The notes beneath the pieces are model-generated. The model did no database searches. It saw nothing but the letters and a program-made list of their open reading frames with translations, and had not been told where the DNA came from. 64,000 bases of DNA, taken from positions 1 to 64,000 of the forward strand of contig JAJDAT010000012.1 in the NCBI GenBank assembly GCA_029261715.1, read 5' to 3'. The position numbers and the translations under genes are program-made. Source of the DNA: Nitrospinia bacterium (GTDB taxonomy: Bacteria > Nitrospinota > Nitrospinia > Nitrospinales > JAJDAT01). Positions 33,886 to 43,247 of this stretch are shown here, in pieces (position 1 is the first letter of the stretch; each line of letters opens with the position of its first letter).

Positions 33886-33966
33886 ATGAATGTAAAAATA
33901 TATACCGCTCTACAAAAGTGGCGAAACCTCGTTGACAAGATTCATAGAGTGGACAGTTTTTTGTGA
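33886..33966 (+). CDS. 26-residue upstream frame coupled to the next gene
   Basis: ATG 33886 (agaaag ribosome site) encodes MNVKIYTALQKWRNLVDKIH plus six residues and stops at TGA 33964-33966. That TGA overlaps the GTG start of the next gene by GTGA. The four-base overlap is the classic arrangement for translational coupling, so this may be a leader peptide or tiny early protein. Confidence 0.4.
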   Translation: MNVKIYTALQKWRNLVDKIHRVDSFL

Positions 33967-34640
33967 GCGTCACAGAGGTAGAAGGTAAAACTTACTCCGC
34001 TTTATCAGAACAAAGCGAAAAAGATCTTGCAACCCTCGACAAAATATCTAACTCCAATTTCAGTATATCGGAACTTCCTCGATTGAAGATGCCTCCAACA
34101 GGAGATAACTTATTTACCATTCAGGCGTCAGGATTTAAGGAAAAGATTCAATACATTGAAGGAATTGTTGTCGCACAAAACGACGTTAGGTTGTACTGGA
34201 AAAAAGAAAAAAATAAGAGTCTCCCCTCTCCCGTCTGCTTCTCCAACGATTGCATTTCCGGATTAGGAGCTCCAGGAGGAGATTGTACTGCATGCTCTTT
34301 AGTTCAGTTTGATTCAAACGATCGCAGTTCCAACTGCGAACAAAGAAAAGTAGTTCTGATATTAAGACATGCAAATATATTGCCATTAGTATTTGTCGCT
34401 CCTCCAAAGTCTGCCAAAGCTCTTTCAATGTACTTTTTAAATTTGGCATCTAATAGAGTTCGTCCTTGCTTTGCGATAACAAGTTTCTCCTTATCCCGAG
34501 AAAAGAACCGTTCAGGAATCCAGTTTTCAAAAATAAACGCGCAAATAAAAAGGTTATTGAGCGAAGAAGAAAAACAAATTATCGCCGTATACGCTAACAA
34601 ATTTAGTTGTCTGTTAAACGCACAACCGTATATTTATTAA
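33963..34640 (+). CDS. Cys-rich phage/ICE-type protein, ssDNA-binding-like
   Basis: A 225-residue protein with a GTG start overlapping the upstream mini-frame. Its middle has a metal-binding cysteine cluster (CFSNDCISGLGAPGGDCTACSL, then SNCEQRKVVLIL). This pattern, GGDC..CP..., recurs in accessory replication proteins of phages and integrative elements thought to bind single-stranded DNA. It sits just upstream of a primase-polymerase, which fits a replication role. No enzyme motif is seen. Identification is by pattern only. Confidence 0.6.
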   Translation: MSVTEVEGKTYSALSEQSEKDLATLDKISNSNFSISELPRLKMPPTGDNLFTIQASGFKEKIQYIEGIVVAQNDVRLYWKKEKNKSLPSPVCFSNDCISGLGAPGGDCTACSLVQFDSNDRSSNCEQRKVVLILRHANILPLVFVAPPKSAKALSMYFLNLASNRVRPCFAITSFSLSREKNRSGIQFSKINAQIKRLLSEEEKQIIAVYANKFSCLLNAQPYIY

Positions 34641-34982
34641 AGAAAACTCGAAAAATTTACGGATATATTTAATCTAAAGCCAATAAAGGCTTTAGAAACT
34701 TACTTACACATTTTACTCCCCCTAACCTCCGCCATATTAGAAAGAGGTATTTTTGAAAGAGTTCATTTCCTAAATTTAAACGCTTAATAAAGCGAATTGC
34801 ATCGCTTCTTTCAAAAAACATTAAAGAAATTTCTAAAAACCTAAGCTTGCGAAAAACATTCTCGATAAATATAAAACCGACGTTTGCCGACGCACATGGC
34901 TAACCGACTTATTTATCCAGCGTTGAAAGTTATCCAAACTTTTTAGAAGTTTCTTTAAATTCTCTTAAAGATTCACTGATTC
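34641..34982 (+). other. Intergenic region within the replication module
   Basis: About 340 AT-rich bases upstream of the primase-polymerase gene. No credible frame. It could hold a replication origin or promoter, but no iteron set was recognised. Confidence 0.35.
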
Positions 34983-36518
34983 ATGGCAACCGTTCCTATT
35001 CCGACATTAGAGATTGAAGCGATTCGAGAACTTTCGAAGCTAGACCAATGGGTCTGCTTTGGCAAAAACAAAGCTCCTCTAAACGCAAGAACCGGTCACA
35101 ACGCCAGCGTTGAAAATTCAAAAACCTGGTCGTCATTTGACGACGCCTGCACCGAAGCGGTTCAGTGGAAAAAACGCAAAGACATTATAGGCGTCGGATT
35201 TGTGTTCACCGCAAACGATCCCTATATCGGTGTCGATTTAGACGACTGCTTCAACAAGGATGGTTCGCTTAAAGGATGGGCGCACGATATTTTTAACCGC
35301 CTAAATTCCTATACAGAAAAAAGTCCTTCCGGGAAAGGACTGCATATTCTAATCAAAGGCGACCCTGCATCGCTTTTGAAAGGCTGGAAAAACCCTAAAC
35401 CAGGAATGAAGTTAGAAATTTATCCGTTCCGCAGATATTTCACAGTTACGGGAGAATTACTCGTCGAAAGCATAGAAACCATAGAGTTTCGCGACAAAGA
35501 AATAAAGGAAATCCTAAATCAATATTGGCCACATTGGTCTCAGGAAAGAGATGGTGAAGTTACCGTCGATCACGACGGATTCGATTGGAATAGTCAACTC
35601 GACTTTGGAAAGATGCAAGCCCTCATCGAGGCCGATCAAAAATTCAGGCAAAGTTGGGAGAAAAAAAGAGGTAAATCCATTCAAGACGATTCCAATTCAG
35701 GCTACGCTTCCAGCCTTGCTATTCGCGCCGTAAACGCCGGTTGGACTGACAAAGAAGTCATTGCTCTCATCATTCAGTTTTATAACAAATGGGGAGCCAT
35801 CAATACGTTACAAAGGAATCCAAAAAAAATAATATCAACAATTCAATTCGCTAAAAAATGCGTTCGCGAAAACAAAAATGACGAGGATGCCATTAAGGCG
35901 TTAGGTCTATCAGAATTAGAATTCCTAGAAAAAGACGATCAAATAGCGCATATCGCCAGCTGTTTAAAGGTGAATCTCAGCAAAATAATTAAACGAGGGG
36001 TAGATGAAGTTTCCTACATTTTTGTTATCGACGATAGAGAAGTCGATATCGGTAATTCCGAGTGCTTGATCAGCTACACAAAAACGTTATGCCGAATCCT
36101 AGACGCAACAAACCAGATGATACCCAAATATAAATCTACAGCCTGGCGCAGTTTAGTAGAAAAAATCATTCAACTTGCAGAGTTCGACGGCTCCATCGGC
36201 ACTAAAGAGGAAGAAACCATTCATTGGGTCGCGGACTACTTCGAAAATTCAAACTTATACGAAAGTAAAAGCGAAGAAGCGATTAAAACAGGATCTCCAT
36301 TTTCAGATGATAAAAAAATTTTCTTTAATCTCCGGGAACTAAGACAACACATCCTCAGAGAGCGTTTCTCCGCTAGCTCCGAGTTGAGCCATGTGCGGTT
36401 AGGACAGCGACTAAAGAAAGCCAAAATGATAAACGAAGACCGTGTCAGCGCGGGTAAAGCGACAGCCCGTTACTGGTCTATATCAAAAGAAATATTGGAA
36501 GCATACTTACACCTCTAA
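34983..36518 (+). CDS. Primase-polymerase (AEP fold, phage/plasmid type)
   Basis: A 511-residue protein. Residues about 15-190 match the archaeo-eukaryotic-primase type found in phage and plasmid PrimPols. DQWVCFGKNKAPLNARTG is followed by IGVGFVFT, the metal motif GVDLDDC (two Asp near 88-90), EKSPSGKGLHI (His of the nucleotide site) and RRYFTVTG. The remainder is helical and lacks the D5/SF3 helicase domain usually fused in this family. Instead a separate superfamily 1 helicase gene follows 16 bases later. Together they look like a minimal replisome of a mobile element. Confidence 0.85.
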   Translation: MATVPIPTLEIEAIRELSKLDQWVCFGKNKAPLNARTGHNASVENSKTWSSFDDACTEAVQWKKRKDIIGVGFVFTANDPYIGVDLDDCFNKDGSLKGWAHDIFNRLNSYTEKSPSGKGLHILIKGDPASLLKGWKNPKPGMKLEIYPFRRYFTVTGELLVESIETIEFRDKEIKEILNQYWPHWSQERDGEVTVDHDGFDWNSQLDFGKMQALIEADQKFRQSWEKKRGKSIQDDSNSGYASSLAIRAVNAGWTDKEVIALIIQFYNKWGAINTLQRNPKKIISTIQFAKKCVRENKNDEDAIKALGLSELEFLEKDDQIAHIASCLKVNLSKIIKRGVDEVSYIFVIDDREVDIGNSECLISYTKTLCRILDATNQMIPKYKSTAWRSLVEKIIQLAEFDGSIGTKEEETIHWVADYFENSNLYESKSEEAIKTGSPFSDDKKIFFNLRELRQHILRERFSASSELSHVRLGQRLKKAKMINEDRVSAGKATARYWSISKEILEAYLHL

Positions 36519-36534
36519 AAATAAAGTAACTTCG

Positions 36535-38142
36535 ATGCATACAAACCTTTACTACAACTACGGTCCCCCAGGATGCGGCAAAACAACGTCGTTAGAACAA
36601 CATGCCAGGGAAGCTGTTGAAGAACACGGACCAGACGGAGTAGTTTTAACTTCTCTAACTAACGCGGCGGCAAACGAAATTAAGTCGCGCGAAATCGAAA
36701 TAAATAGCGGACAAGTAGGAACATTGCATTCGCTTGCCAAAAAGTCTTTAGGAAGAAACATAAAAGTAGTCAAAGTAAAAGGTTTTAACGAAGAGTTTCC
36801 TGAATACAAACTGACAACCGCTGATAACGGCGTCGACTCAGAAGGCGCGAAAGAAACTATGACAAGCCGTACAAAAGGCGATCGGCTTTTAGCGCAATTA
36901 AATATATATCGGTCCAGTCTTATTCCAGAAAGCGCATGGCCCGCTAATATTAAGAGCTTCAGCCAAACCTGGTTTGATTATTTAAAAAAAACAGAAACTG
37001 TCGATTTTGTAATGATGATTGAACTTGCAATAGAAAACACATGGTCCGCCCCAGGAACGCCCCGTGCCTTGATTGGAGACGAAGCGCAAGATTGGTCCAA
37101 GTTAGAAACCAAGTTATTTAGGGATTGTTGGGGAGATAGAGCCGAAACCGTCGTGATGGCAGGAGATCCGGATCAGGCTATCTACGAATGGCGAGGAGCC
37201 AACCCAAACATATTTATGGAGCTTTCCATACCCACAGACCATAAAAACTTTTTACGCCAATCTTACCGACTGCCAAAATATCCGCATCGATATGCGAGAA
37301 ACTTAATCAAACGTATAAAAAACCGAGAAGACATACAGTTTTCTCCAACCTCAAATAAAGGAACCGTAGAACGCTTTCGAGCCAATATAAAAAACCCAAA
37401 AAGGCTCATTCCCTTAATTCAAAAAGAACTCAAAAGCGAGCGGTCGGTAATGATTCTAGCTTCCTGCGGCTACATGTTGACGGAGACTATAGACGCGCTA
37501 AAAAAAGAAGGCATTCCATTTCACAATCCCTATAGAACCGCCAATGCCGCATGGAACCCACTTGCGCGAAAAGACAAACAGACTATGCCAGTAGACCGCG
37601 TCGTTTCCTTTTTAAAACCAGACGAAAGATTGGGGAAATTCGCTCGGGAATGGAAAACCAAAGACTTTGTGAAGTGGGCCGCATGGTTGAGATCCGGTGA
37701 TATTTTAGCTCGTAACGTTAAATCTAATATGACCGAAGACTACTTCTCACTTCCCGATGAGTTCGAACCTTTTGTCGAACTGTTTTCTAAAGAAGAACAC
37801 GCCAATGAAGCCCTTCTATTAAACCTTGAGTGGTACTTAAACTCTGTCGGGAATAAAGAAAGAAGCAAAATAAAATTCCCCATCACTGTGGCGGAAAAAC
37901 AAGGGCCACAAGCTCTGTTTGCAAAACCAAGCGTATGCATAGGAACTATTCATAGCATTAAAGGAAGCGAAGCCGACACCGTAGTCCTATTCCCCGACGT
38001 ATCGACAAAAATGTATCAAGAGAAACGCAAAGATATAAACACAGACCCAGAAACAATAAGACAGTTTTATGTAGGAGTCACTCGTACAAAAGATCGTTTA
38101 ATACTTTGCGAACCGGCTTCTTTTGGAGGCTTCCGGTGGTAA
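36535..38142 (+). CDS. UvrD/Rep-like superfamily 1 DNA helicase
   Basis: A 535-residue helicase. The start at 36535 is 16 bases after the primase stop and directly precedes the Walker A strand; longer frames overlap that gene. Motifs: I GPPGCGKTT, Ia TSLTNAAANEI, II IGDEAQDW (DEAQ in place of DExx), III AGDPDQAIYEWRG, IV RQSYRLP, V TIHSIKGSEAD, and VI YVGVTRTKDRLIL. Full-length UvrD is about 720 residues, so this is a compact phage/plasmid version. It probably unwinds DNA for the adjacent primase-polymerase. Confidence 0.92.
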   Translation: MHTNLYYNYGPPGCGKTTSLEQHAREAVEEHGPDGVVLTSLTNAAANEIKSREIEINSGQVGTLHSLAKKSLGRNIKVVKVKGFNEEFPEYKLTTADNGVDSEGAKETMTSRTKGDRLLAQLNIYRSSLIPESAWPANIKSFSQTWFDYLKKTETVDFVMMIELAIENTWSAPGTPRALIGDEAQDWSKLETKLFRDCWGDRAETVVMAGDPDQAIYEWRGANPNIFMELSIPTDHKNFLRQSYRLPKYPHRYARNLIKRIKNREDIQFSPTSNKGTVERFRANIKNPKRLIPLIQKELKSERSVMILASCGYMLTETIDALKKEGIPFHNPYRTANAAWNPLARKDKQTMPVDRVVSFLKPDERLGKFAREWKTKDFVKWAAWLRSGDILARNVKSNMTEDYFSLPDEFEPFVELFSKEEHANEALLLNLEWYLNSVGNKERSKIKFPITVAEKQGPQALFAKPSVCIGTIHSIKGSEADTVVLFPDVSTKMYQEKRKDINTDPETIRQFYVGVTRTKDRLILCEPASFGGFRW

Positions 38143-38417
38143 AACTAGTAAAAATTCAAACTGAATTATTAAATGGAGAAGTCATTGGACTCGTGTTAAA
38201 CGAACGCGACTTGGACAAGGGGATAAAGGAAAATTCAGGCACAGCCGTATTTTCTCCTAAAGAAATCGATAACCTAAAAGGAGAAAGCGACCAAGTCGTA
38301 AAATGGATTACAGAAGCAAAAAAACTATTTGGAAGCAAATTAGAATTTAAAGAGGAAAAAAAACTAGCGTACAAAAGAAAACAACTACTCTCTAGAAGGA
38401 AAAAAAATCTTATTTAA
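38136..38417 (+). CDS. Hypothetical 93-residue protein coupled to the helicase
   Basis: A GTG start at 38136 lies inside the helicase stop region with a strong ggagg ribosome site 6 bases upstream, indicating translational coupling. The protein is charged, with a Lys/Arg-rich C-terminus (KKLAYKRKQLLSRRKKN) that could contact nucleic acid. No family is recognised. Its position makes it part of the replication module. Confidence 0.65.
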   Translation: MVKLVKIQTELLNGEVIGLVLNERDLDKGIKENSGTAVFSPKEIDNLKGESDQVVKWITEAKKLFGSKLEFKEEKKLAYKRKQLLSRRKKNLI

Positions 38418-38435
38418 AAATAAAAGTATATATCG

Positions 38436-38492
38436 ACGTCATCCTAGAACTCCCTTCAATAAATTAAAGACAAACTCCCGGGCGAAGGATCT
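38436..38492 (+). repeat. Dispersed repeat, copy 2
   Basis: Begins cgtcatccta and ends gcgaaggatct, matching the ends of the other copies at 11.8 and 38.6 kb. It lies directly after the last helicase-operon gene. Confidence 0.55.
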
Positions 38493-38588
38493 AGGCATTT
38501 TTCAACATATGAACACCAGTTTTTAAAAAGTTTGACTCATAGCTCTTTAATTGAAAGAGAAATCTAGGCTATAACGTCTTCGCTGCGT

Positions 38589-38650
38589 GTCATCCTGAGG
38601 AGAACCTTTAGGTTCTGCGAAGGATTTCGCCTCGACTTCAATAAACTAAT
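38589..38650 (+). repeat. Dispersed repeat, copy 3
   Basis: The best-preserved copy: gtcatcctgagg, a perfect agaacct-tt-aggttct hairpin (38601-38617 region), gcgaaggatt, then cgcctcgacttcaataaactaatt. The same tail follows copy 1. Confidence 0.65.
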
Positions 38651-38690
38651 TACCTTAAAGACATACTCAAAGTATAGTTAGGACGTAATT

Positions 38691-38885
38691 ATGGAAATCT
38701 TACCCGAACACATTCTACCCGAGGACTTTCGAAAAAACTCTGATTGGGCAAAGTTAATTGAACAATATGGAGCGGACCCCTATCTCGACTTATTTAAAAA
38801 AGGCGGAAAAAAAATCTATGTACCCCATTGGATAGATATAAAAGCAAAAGCTGAAAAACGAATATATCGTAAAAAACCTCTTTGA
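38691..38885 (+). CDS. Short Mor-like protein
   Basis: A 64-residue protein with an agga ribosome site. Residues about 22-50 (LIEQYGADPYLDLFKKGGKKIYVPHW) resemble the dimerisation part of Mor/C transcription activators of Mu-like phages, which read YG...L...FGG..IYIP. The HTH that normally follows is missing or reduced, so it may be a truncated activator or an antagonist. Confidence 0.5.
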   Translation: MEILPEHILPEDFRKNSDWAKLIEQYGADPYLDLFKKGGKKIYVPHWIDIKAKAEKRIYRKKPL

Positions 38886-39171
38886 TAGGCCCTTTTACTG
38901 AGACCTTTTATTTAGGACAAAAATTTAGAACCATCTTAAGGGAGTTGTTAACAACATACCGAAGTAGTTATCATGCATACAGAGAAAGGAATTCTTTCTT
39001 AACTTTTTGAAAATAAAAACCGTCACGACATCTCAAAAAATCGAGACTCAGATTTGAACGACAAGTATTAACATCGCAAATCCGATTGACACAATTTAAA
39101 AAACCGAAAGCGCGGAGCCTATTTTCGCCACATGTTTCGGTAAATAAAGCACTTATAGTTTGGAGTTTCGC

Positions 39172-39375
39172 ATGTCAGATGAATTTGATATAAAAATCAA
39201 CCCAGATGAATTTGAAGTTGAAGATTTTTCCGGAGTTCTTAATGATTTAGCCAACGAAGGCCATAAAGCCGCCGCGTTATATTTAGCCGAAAACTTTTCA
39301 GGACAAATTTATATTTCCGATATTGGCGTGATCTTAACCAGAAAACGCCAACGCGAAAGAAAAATTAAGAAATAA
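39172..39375 (+). CDS. Hypothetical 67-residue acidic protein
   Basis: The start at 39172 has a ggag ribosome site 7 bases upstream. The N-terminus is acidic (MSDEFDIKINPDEFEVEDF) and the C-terminus basic (TRKRQRERKIKK). No family is recognised. It is the last small gene of the phage-like segment, followed by about 320 bases without a gene. Confidence 0.6.
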   Translation: MSDEFDIKINPDEFEVEDFSGVLNDLANEGHKAAALYLAENFSGQIYISDIGVILTRKRQRERKIKK

Positions 39376-39695
39376 GAGTTAATTATTATCGAAGATCAAC
39401 CCCCTAATTAAAAAAACCAGCTCAGTTTTTTGTATCTATTTAAAATTTAGTTACTACAAAATTCTATAAACAAAATTCTGCTTGATTTAAACCAACTTCT
39501 ATTGCTCATCATTCAACCGATCAACGGAAAGAAGGACCTCATTTAAAAAGTTTCTCTCCTAAAAAACCCCTTAATCAGTAATTTGCAATATAATTTCTAG
39601 TTCTTAGGAGGGAGAACTACTGATACAGCTAAAACTCAAAAAAACATCCCCAAACGAATACTTAATCTCACAGTAAAACAAAGTTCATCTTATTT
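39376..39695. other. Intergenic region at the right edge of the phage-like segment
   Basis: About 320 bases between convergent genes. A weak A/T-only hairpin lies near 39411-39431. No attachment-site duplicate was recognised. Confidence 0.4.
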
Positions 39696-40103
39696 TTAAT
39701 CCGATTTCTTTAAATGGGCCGTCATTTCTTTTATAAGCCCTTCCCTATCATTTTTAAGCTTTTGAAGAAACTTTTTAGTAACGGGGGTTTCTTCATCGTA
39801 TTTTGCGCTCCATCGAACAAACTCAAGCAATACGGGCATTAAATCCAAAGCTTTTGGGGTTGGAGAATAAATAAACTTTTTTTTATTTTTGGAATCCCGT
39901 TCTTTTACAAGAAAATCATTCTCCTCCAACTTTTCCAGCCTGGAAGCCAGAATATTTGTGGAAATTTTTTCCTTCGATTCTAAAAACTCTTTATAACCAC
40001 GTTTGCCCATAAAAAGAACATCTCGAAGAATTAGTAGAGACCACCTATCCCCATAAAAATCCAAAGCAAAAGTAATTGGGCAATCAGTTTTTCTTTTTTT
40101 CAT
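39696..40103 (-). CDS. HxlR-family transcriptional regulator
   Basis: A 135-residue MarR-like winged-helix protein. HxlR signatures: CPITFALDFYGDRWSLLILRDVLF (redox-reactive Cys at position about 5), GYKEFLESKEKISTNILASRLEKLEENDFL, and a wing ending YSPTPKALDL. Family members often sense electrophiles or oxidants through the N-terminal Cys and control a divergent neighbour. Here a SnoaL-like gene starts 48 bases away in the opposite direction and is the likely target. Confidence 0.92.
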   Translation of the reverse strand: MKKRKTDCPITFALDFYGDRWSLLILRDVLFMGKRGYKEFLESKEKISTNILASRLEKLEENDFLVKERDSKNKKKFIYSPTPKALDLMPVLLEFVRWSAKYDEETPVTKKFLQKLKNDREGLIKEMTAHLKKSD

Positions 40104-40151
40104 AGAATCACATCAAAAAAATTGTTAAAGCGCCTACCCAAGGAGAAAAAA

Positions 40152-40514
40152 ATGAACCAGGCATTGGACATCGTCAAATCTTATCATAAGGCTTTCGAAA
40201 ACAAGAATTGGGAAAAAGCTCGATCATTGCTTCACGACTCATTTACATTCGACGGCCCCATGATGCAAATTGGTAACGCCGACGAATTCATGTCAAAGAT
40301 GACCGAGTGCGAGTTCACAGCCAAGCATAAAGAAATTACTTCAGTAACGAACGGGGATCAGATTGTTATGATATTCGACTGGATTGTTGAAAAACCGTTT
40401 CAAGACACGATTCGCATGTGCGAACACTTTAAAATTCAAGATGGGAAAATTTTAGCGTCTAACTTATTTTTCGACACGGCTAAGTTTCCAGATTTAGAAC
40501 AGGACGCCGCTTGA
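40152..40514 (+). CDS. SnoaL/NTF2-like protein
   Basis: A 120-residue protein with a strong aaggag ribosome site. The NTF2-like cone fold is suggested by AFENKNWEKARSLLHDSFTFDGPM, followed by beta strands and EHFKIQDGKILASNLFFD. Such proteins are small ligand-binding or isomerase-type modules. The divergent HxlR gene probably regulates it, hinting at a role in response to a reactive small molecule. Confidence 0.8.
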   Translation: MNQALDIVKSYHKAFENKNWEKARSLLHDSFTFDGPMMQIGNADEFMSKMTECEFTAKHKEITSVTNGDQIVMIFDWIVEKPFQDTIRMCEHFKIQDGKILASNLFFDTAKFPDLEQDAA

Positions 40515-40584
40515 AAAATATTAATCAGTTTGAGGATTCATATTTAAAAGAAATGAGACTCTATGATTTGAATAAACGACTACT

Positions 40585-41490
40585 TTAAAAGAGACTAAGA
40601 GTGTCGTGGAATTTTGAATGCGCTGGGGTTTCCTCAATTGATCGAGATCCAACCATCCAAATAAAGTCTCCAACTTCAACCGAACCCGGCTCTAAAGTTT
40701 GAGTATAAGCGCCCAAAAAACCGCTATTATTTTGATTGATTGTTTTCAAAATTTTATTATCTTTAGGAAGGCCAGTTTGAGCTAACGTAGTCATGATACA
40801 TCTAACAGTAGGCTTCGTAATTTTTAATTTAACTGTGTCGCCCACTTCAATCATTAAATATTTCCAGTTATTTTCCATACTCAATCTCGTGTTAACGCTG
40901 TATTCGCTATCATCGGAATCAATCACAATGTTTGGTCGGAACCTCCTTGCGTCAAAAGTTCCATCAGGATATTTTTCCTTAAGTCTATTAAGCGCAGTAG
41001 TCGTCAAAATGTGTAATTTACCTCCATCAAAAAAATCGAGCGGAGATAACTTTTCCAAACAAGAAGGCGTGTCAACCGTTCCCAATTCATCTTCCTCCAA
41101 CGATAACTTTTCAACTATTGCGTTTTCGGGAACCTGCGATAACAAAACAACAGATCTTCCAATTTTTTCAGAAAGGATCTCATTAATATTATCGTCGACA
41201 AAAACCATTTCGCCATCAGGAAATGTTATGGCTAGTTTGCGGATTGAGCTTCCATCATCTTTGACAGCTAATGTTTTAGCGGAAAACCTAAAAACATTTT
41301 CCCATTTTCTCGGATTTTTAGCGCTAATGATTCTTCCAGACTTTTTATCCATCAAGGCAAAGGATCGGTCCCCCATAAGACCCCTTTTCCCAATCGTAGC
41401 CATTTTTAGCATTTCGCCTTGCATGCTTTTAATCGGATACCGCCACAACTCCGAAATTCTTCCAACAAGGATCCTGGACTCGTTTTCCAT
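40585..41490 (-). CDS. MOSC-domain protein
   Basis: A 301-residue protein from ATG 41490 (aaagg site). A longer frame to GTG 41667 would add an N-terminal membrane helix (FFTIIIGILLVISML), as in mARC proteins, and cannot be excluded. The MOSC N-terminal barrel (ELWRYPIKSMQGE, KRGLMGDRSFALMD) and the MOSC domain (DARRFRPNIVID, PTVRCIMTTLAQTG with the molybdenum-liganding Cys) are intact. mARC-type enzymes reduce N-hydroxylated compounds with a molybdenum cofactor. Confidence 0.9.
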   Translation of the reverse strand: MENESRILVGRISELWRYPIKSMQGEMLKMATIGKRGLMGDRSFALMDKKSGRIISAKNPRKWENVFRFSAKTLAVKDDGSSIRKLAITFPDGEMVFVDDNINEILSEKIGRSVVLLSQVPENAIVEKLSLEEDELGTVDTPSCLEKLSPLDFFDGGKLHILTTTALNRLKEKYPDGTFDARRFRPNIVIDSDDSEYSVNTRLSMENNWKYLMIEVGDTVKLKITKPTVRCIMTTLAQTGLPKDNKILKTINQNNSGFLGAYTQTLEPGSVEVGDFIWMVGSRSIEETPAHSKFHDTLSLF

Positions 41491-41908
41491 AGTTTGATGG
41501 CCTTTCGAAAAAACCTTCAACCGCTTCAAACATTTAAATAAATTCGATAACATGGATATTACTAATAAAATCCCTATAATGATAGTAAAAAAGTTTAAAT
41601 TATTTAAAAAAAGTTTTATTTCCAGAATTCGAAGATATGCGCTTTCATCCTTAAAAACAGGGCGCACCCCGGCATTTCCGAAAGGTGAAATAAAAAAACA
41701 TCTTCACACGCCATACCGAAAAACCTGTACATCCTTATTAGAAGAGAACACGGACATAACATATTCTTTTTCATCAAAATCTCAATTCAACAAACCCTTC
41801 ACGAATTCGGTTATTCGAAATAAAGACACCCTATCACAAACTCATCTTTTAGTTTTTCTACTAACCATGTAATAATTCAAATTAAATCAATTTAGCGCAT
41901 ACAAAAGT
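41491..41908. other. Region upstream of MOSC and RtcB genes
   Basis: About 420 bases. It may encode the N-terminal anchor of the MOSC protein on the minus strand. A plus-strand frame (41552-41872) has no ribosome site and an unconvincing composition. Confidence 0.4.
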
Positions 41909-43144
41909 ATGGAAACAGAAAACTATAACGTTATAAAACCACGCAAAGGTGTTCCCATAAAAGCTTGGGTCAAGGGCGTTCCCTTAGAACAAGAAGCCGA
42001 ACAGCAACTGAAAAACGTTGCCAGTATGCCCTTTATTTATCGTCATGTCGCAGCCATGCCCGACGTGCATTGGGGAATGGGAGCGACTATCGGAAGCGTG
42101 ATTCCAACCTTGGGAGCTATCATCCCGGCGGCGGTCGGAGTTGATATTGGCTGTGGGATGATGGCGGTACAAACCAGTCTCAACGCAAAATCCCTCCCAG
42201 ACAATTTAAAAAACATGCGCGTACAAATAGAAAAGTTTGTGCCTCATGGCAGAACCCATAACGGAGGGCGTGGAGACAGAGGCGCTTGGGCTAATATTCC
42301 AGACAGTCAAGCCGAAGTTTGGAGCGAGTTTAAAAAGGGGTTCGATACCATCGTAGAAAAACATCCAAAAATTGGAAGCCGCAGTCCCAACCACATCAAT
42401 CATCTAGGAACGCTTGGTACCGGCAACCACTTTATAGAAGTATGCCTGGACGAAAGCGACCAAGTTTGGATTATGCTCCATAGCGGCTCGCGAGGTATTG
42501 GCAATCGAATTGGCGCCTACTTTATCGAGCTAGCCAAACAAGACATGCGTAAGTTGATAGCAAATTTACCCGATAAAAATTTAGCTTATTTCAACGAAGG
42601 AACAAAATACTTTGACGATTACGTTTTTGCCGTCGACTGGGCGCAAAACTTTGCCAAAGTTAATCGTCATTTGATGATGCAAGCGGTTATTAAGGCGATA
42701 GGCAATACACAAGGCATTCCGGAATTCCAGGCCGAAATTAACTCTGTCAATTGCCATCACAACTACGTAACGCGAGAGGACCACTTTGGAAAAAACGTCT
42801 TAGTAACTCGCAAAGGGGCAGTTCGCGCCAGGAAAGGCGATTTGGGAATCATTCCCGGAAGTATGGGAGCGCAGTCTTTCATTGTCCGAGGTCTTGGCAA
42901 TAAAGACAGCTTTGACAGTTGTAGTCATGGCGCTGGCAGAGCCATGTCTCGGACAGCGGCTAAAAAGAAGTTCAGTATTGAAGATCACATCAAAGCAACT
43001 GAAGGCGTTGAATGTCGAAAAGACAAAGACGTTATCGACGAAACTCCAGCCGCTTACAAATCTATCGACGCCGTCATGGAAGCTCAAAAAGATTTAGTAG
43101 AAATCGTCCACACTCTCCGCCAAGTCATCTGCGTGAAAGGTTAA
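41909..43144 (+). CDS. rtcB: RtcB RNA-splicing ligase
   Basis: A 411-residue protein, the size of E. coli RtcB. All signature blocks are present: PDVHWGMGATIGSV, VGVDIGCGM (metal-binding Cys82), LGTGNHFIEV, HSGSRGIGN, VNCHHNYV, KGAVRARKGDLGIIPGSMG, and SHGAGRAMSR with the His that carries GMP. The enzyme joins RNA 2',3'-cyclic phosphate and 5'-OH ends using GTP and manganese, for tRNA repair. No rtcA or archease gene is next to it. Confidence 0.97.
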   Translation: METENYNVIKPRKGVPIKAWVKGVPLEQEAEQQLKNVASMPFIYRHVAAMPDVHWGMGATIGSVIPTLGAIIPAAVGVDIGCGMMAVQTSLNAKSLPDNLKNMRVQIEKFVPHGRTHNGGRGDRGAWANIPDSQAEVWSEFKKGFDTIVEKHPKIGSRSPNHINHLGTLGTGNHFIEVCLDESDQVWIMLHSGSRGIGNRIGAYFIELAKQDMRKLIANLPDKNLAYFNEGTKYFDDYVFAVDWAQNFAKVNRHLMMQAVIKAIGNTQGIPEFQAEINSVNCHHNYVTREDHFGKNVLVTRKGAVRARKGDLGIIPGSMGAQSFIVRGLGNKDSFDSCSHGAGRAMSRTAAKKKFSIEDHIKATEGVECRKDKDVIDETPAAYKSIDAVMEAQKDLVEIVHTLRQVICVKG

Positions 43145-43247
43145 ACAAGGTTGCGTATACAAAGTTTGTGAACTGTATTAAGGGTTTAATTAAGCATTGT
43201 AGCGAACCGAATGAAATACTCAAAATCAAATGAGACGAGTAGTACAC

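Noticed and set aside
31844-39375. Complete prophage
   Set aside because: No integrase, terminase, portal, capsid, tail or lysis gene was found.
41552-41872. A 106-codon frame antisense to the MOSC upstream region
   Set aside because: No ribosome site, unlikely composition, and it conflicts with a possible MOSC membrane anchor on the other strand.
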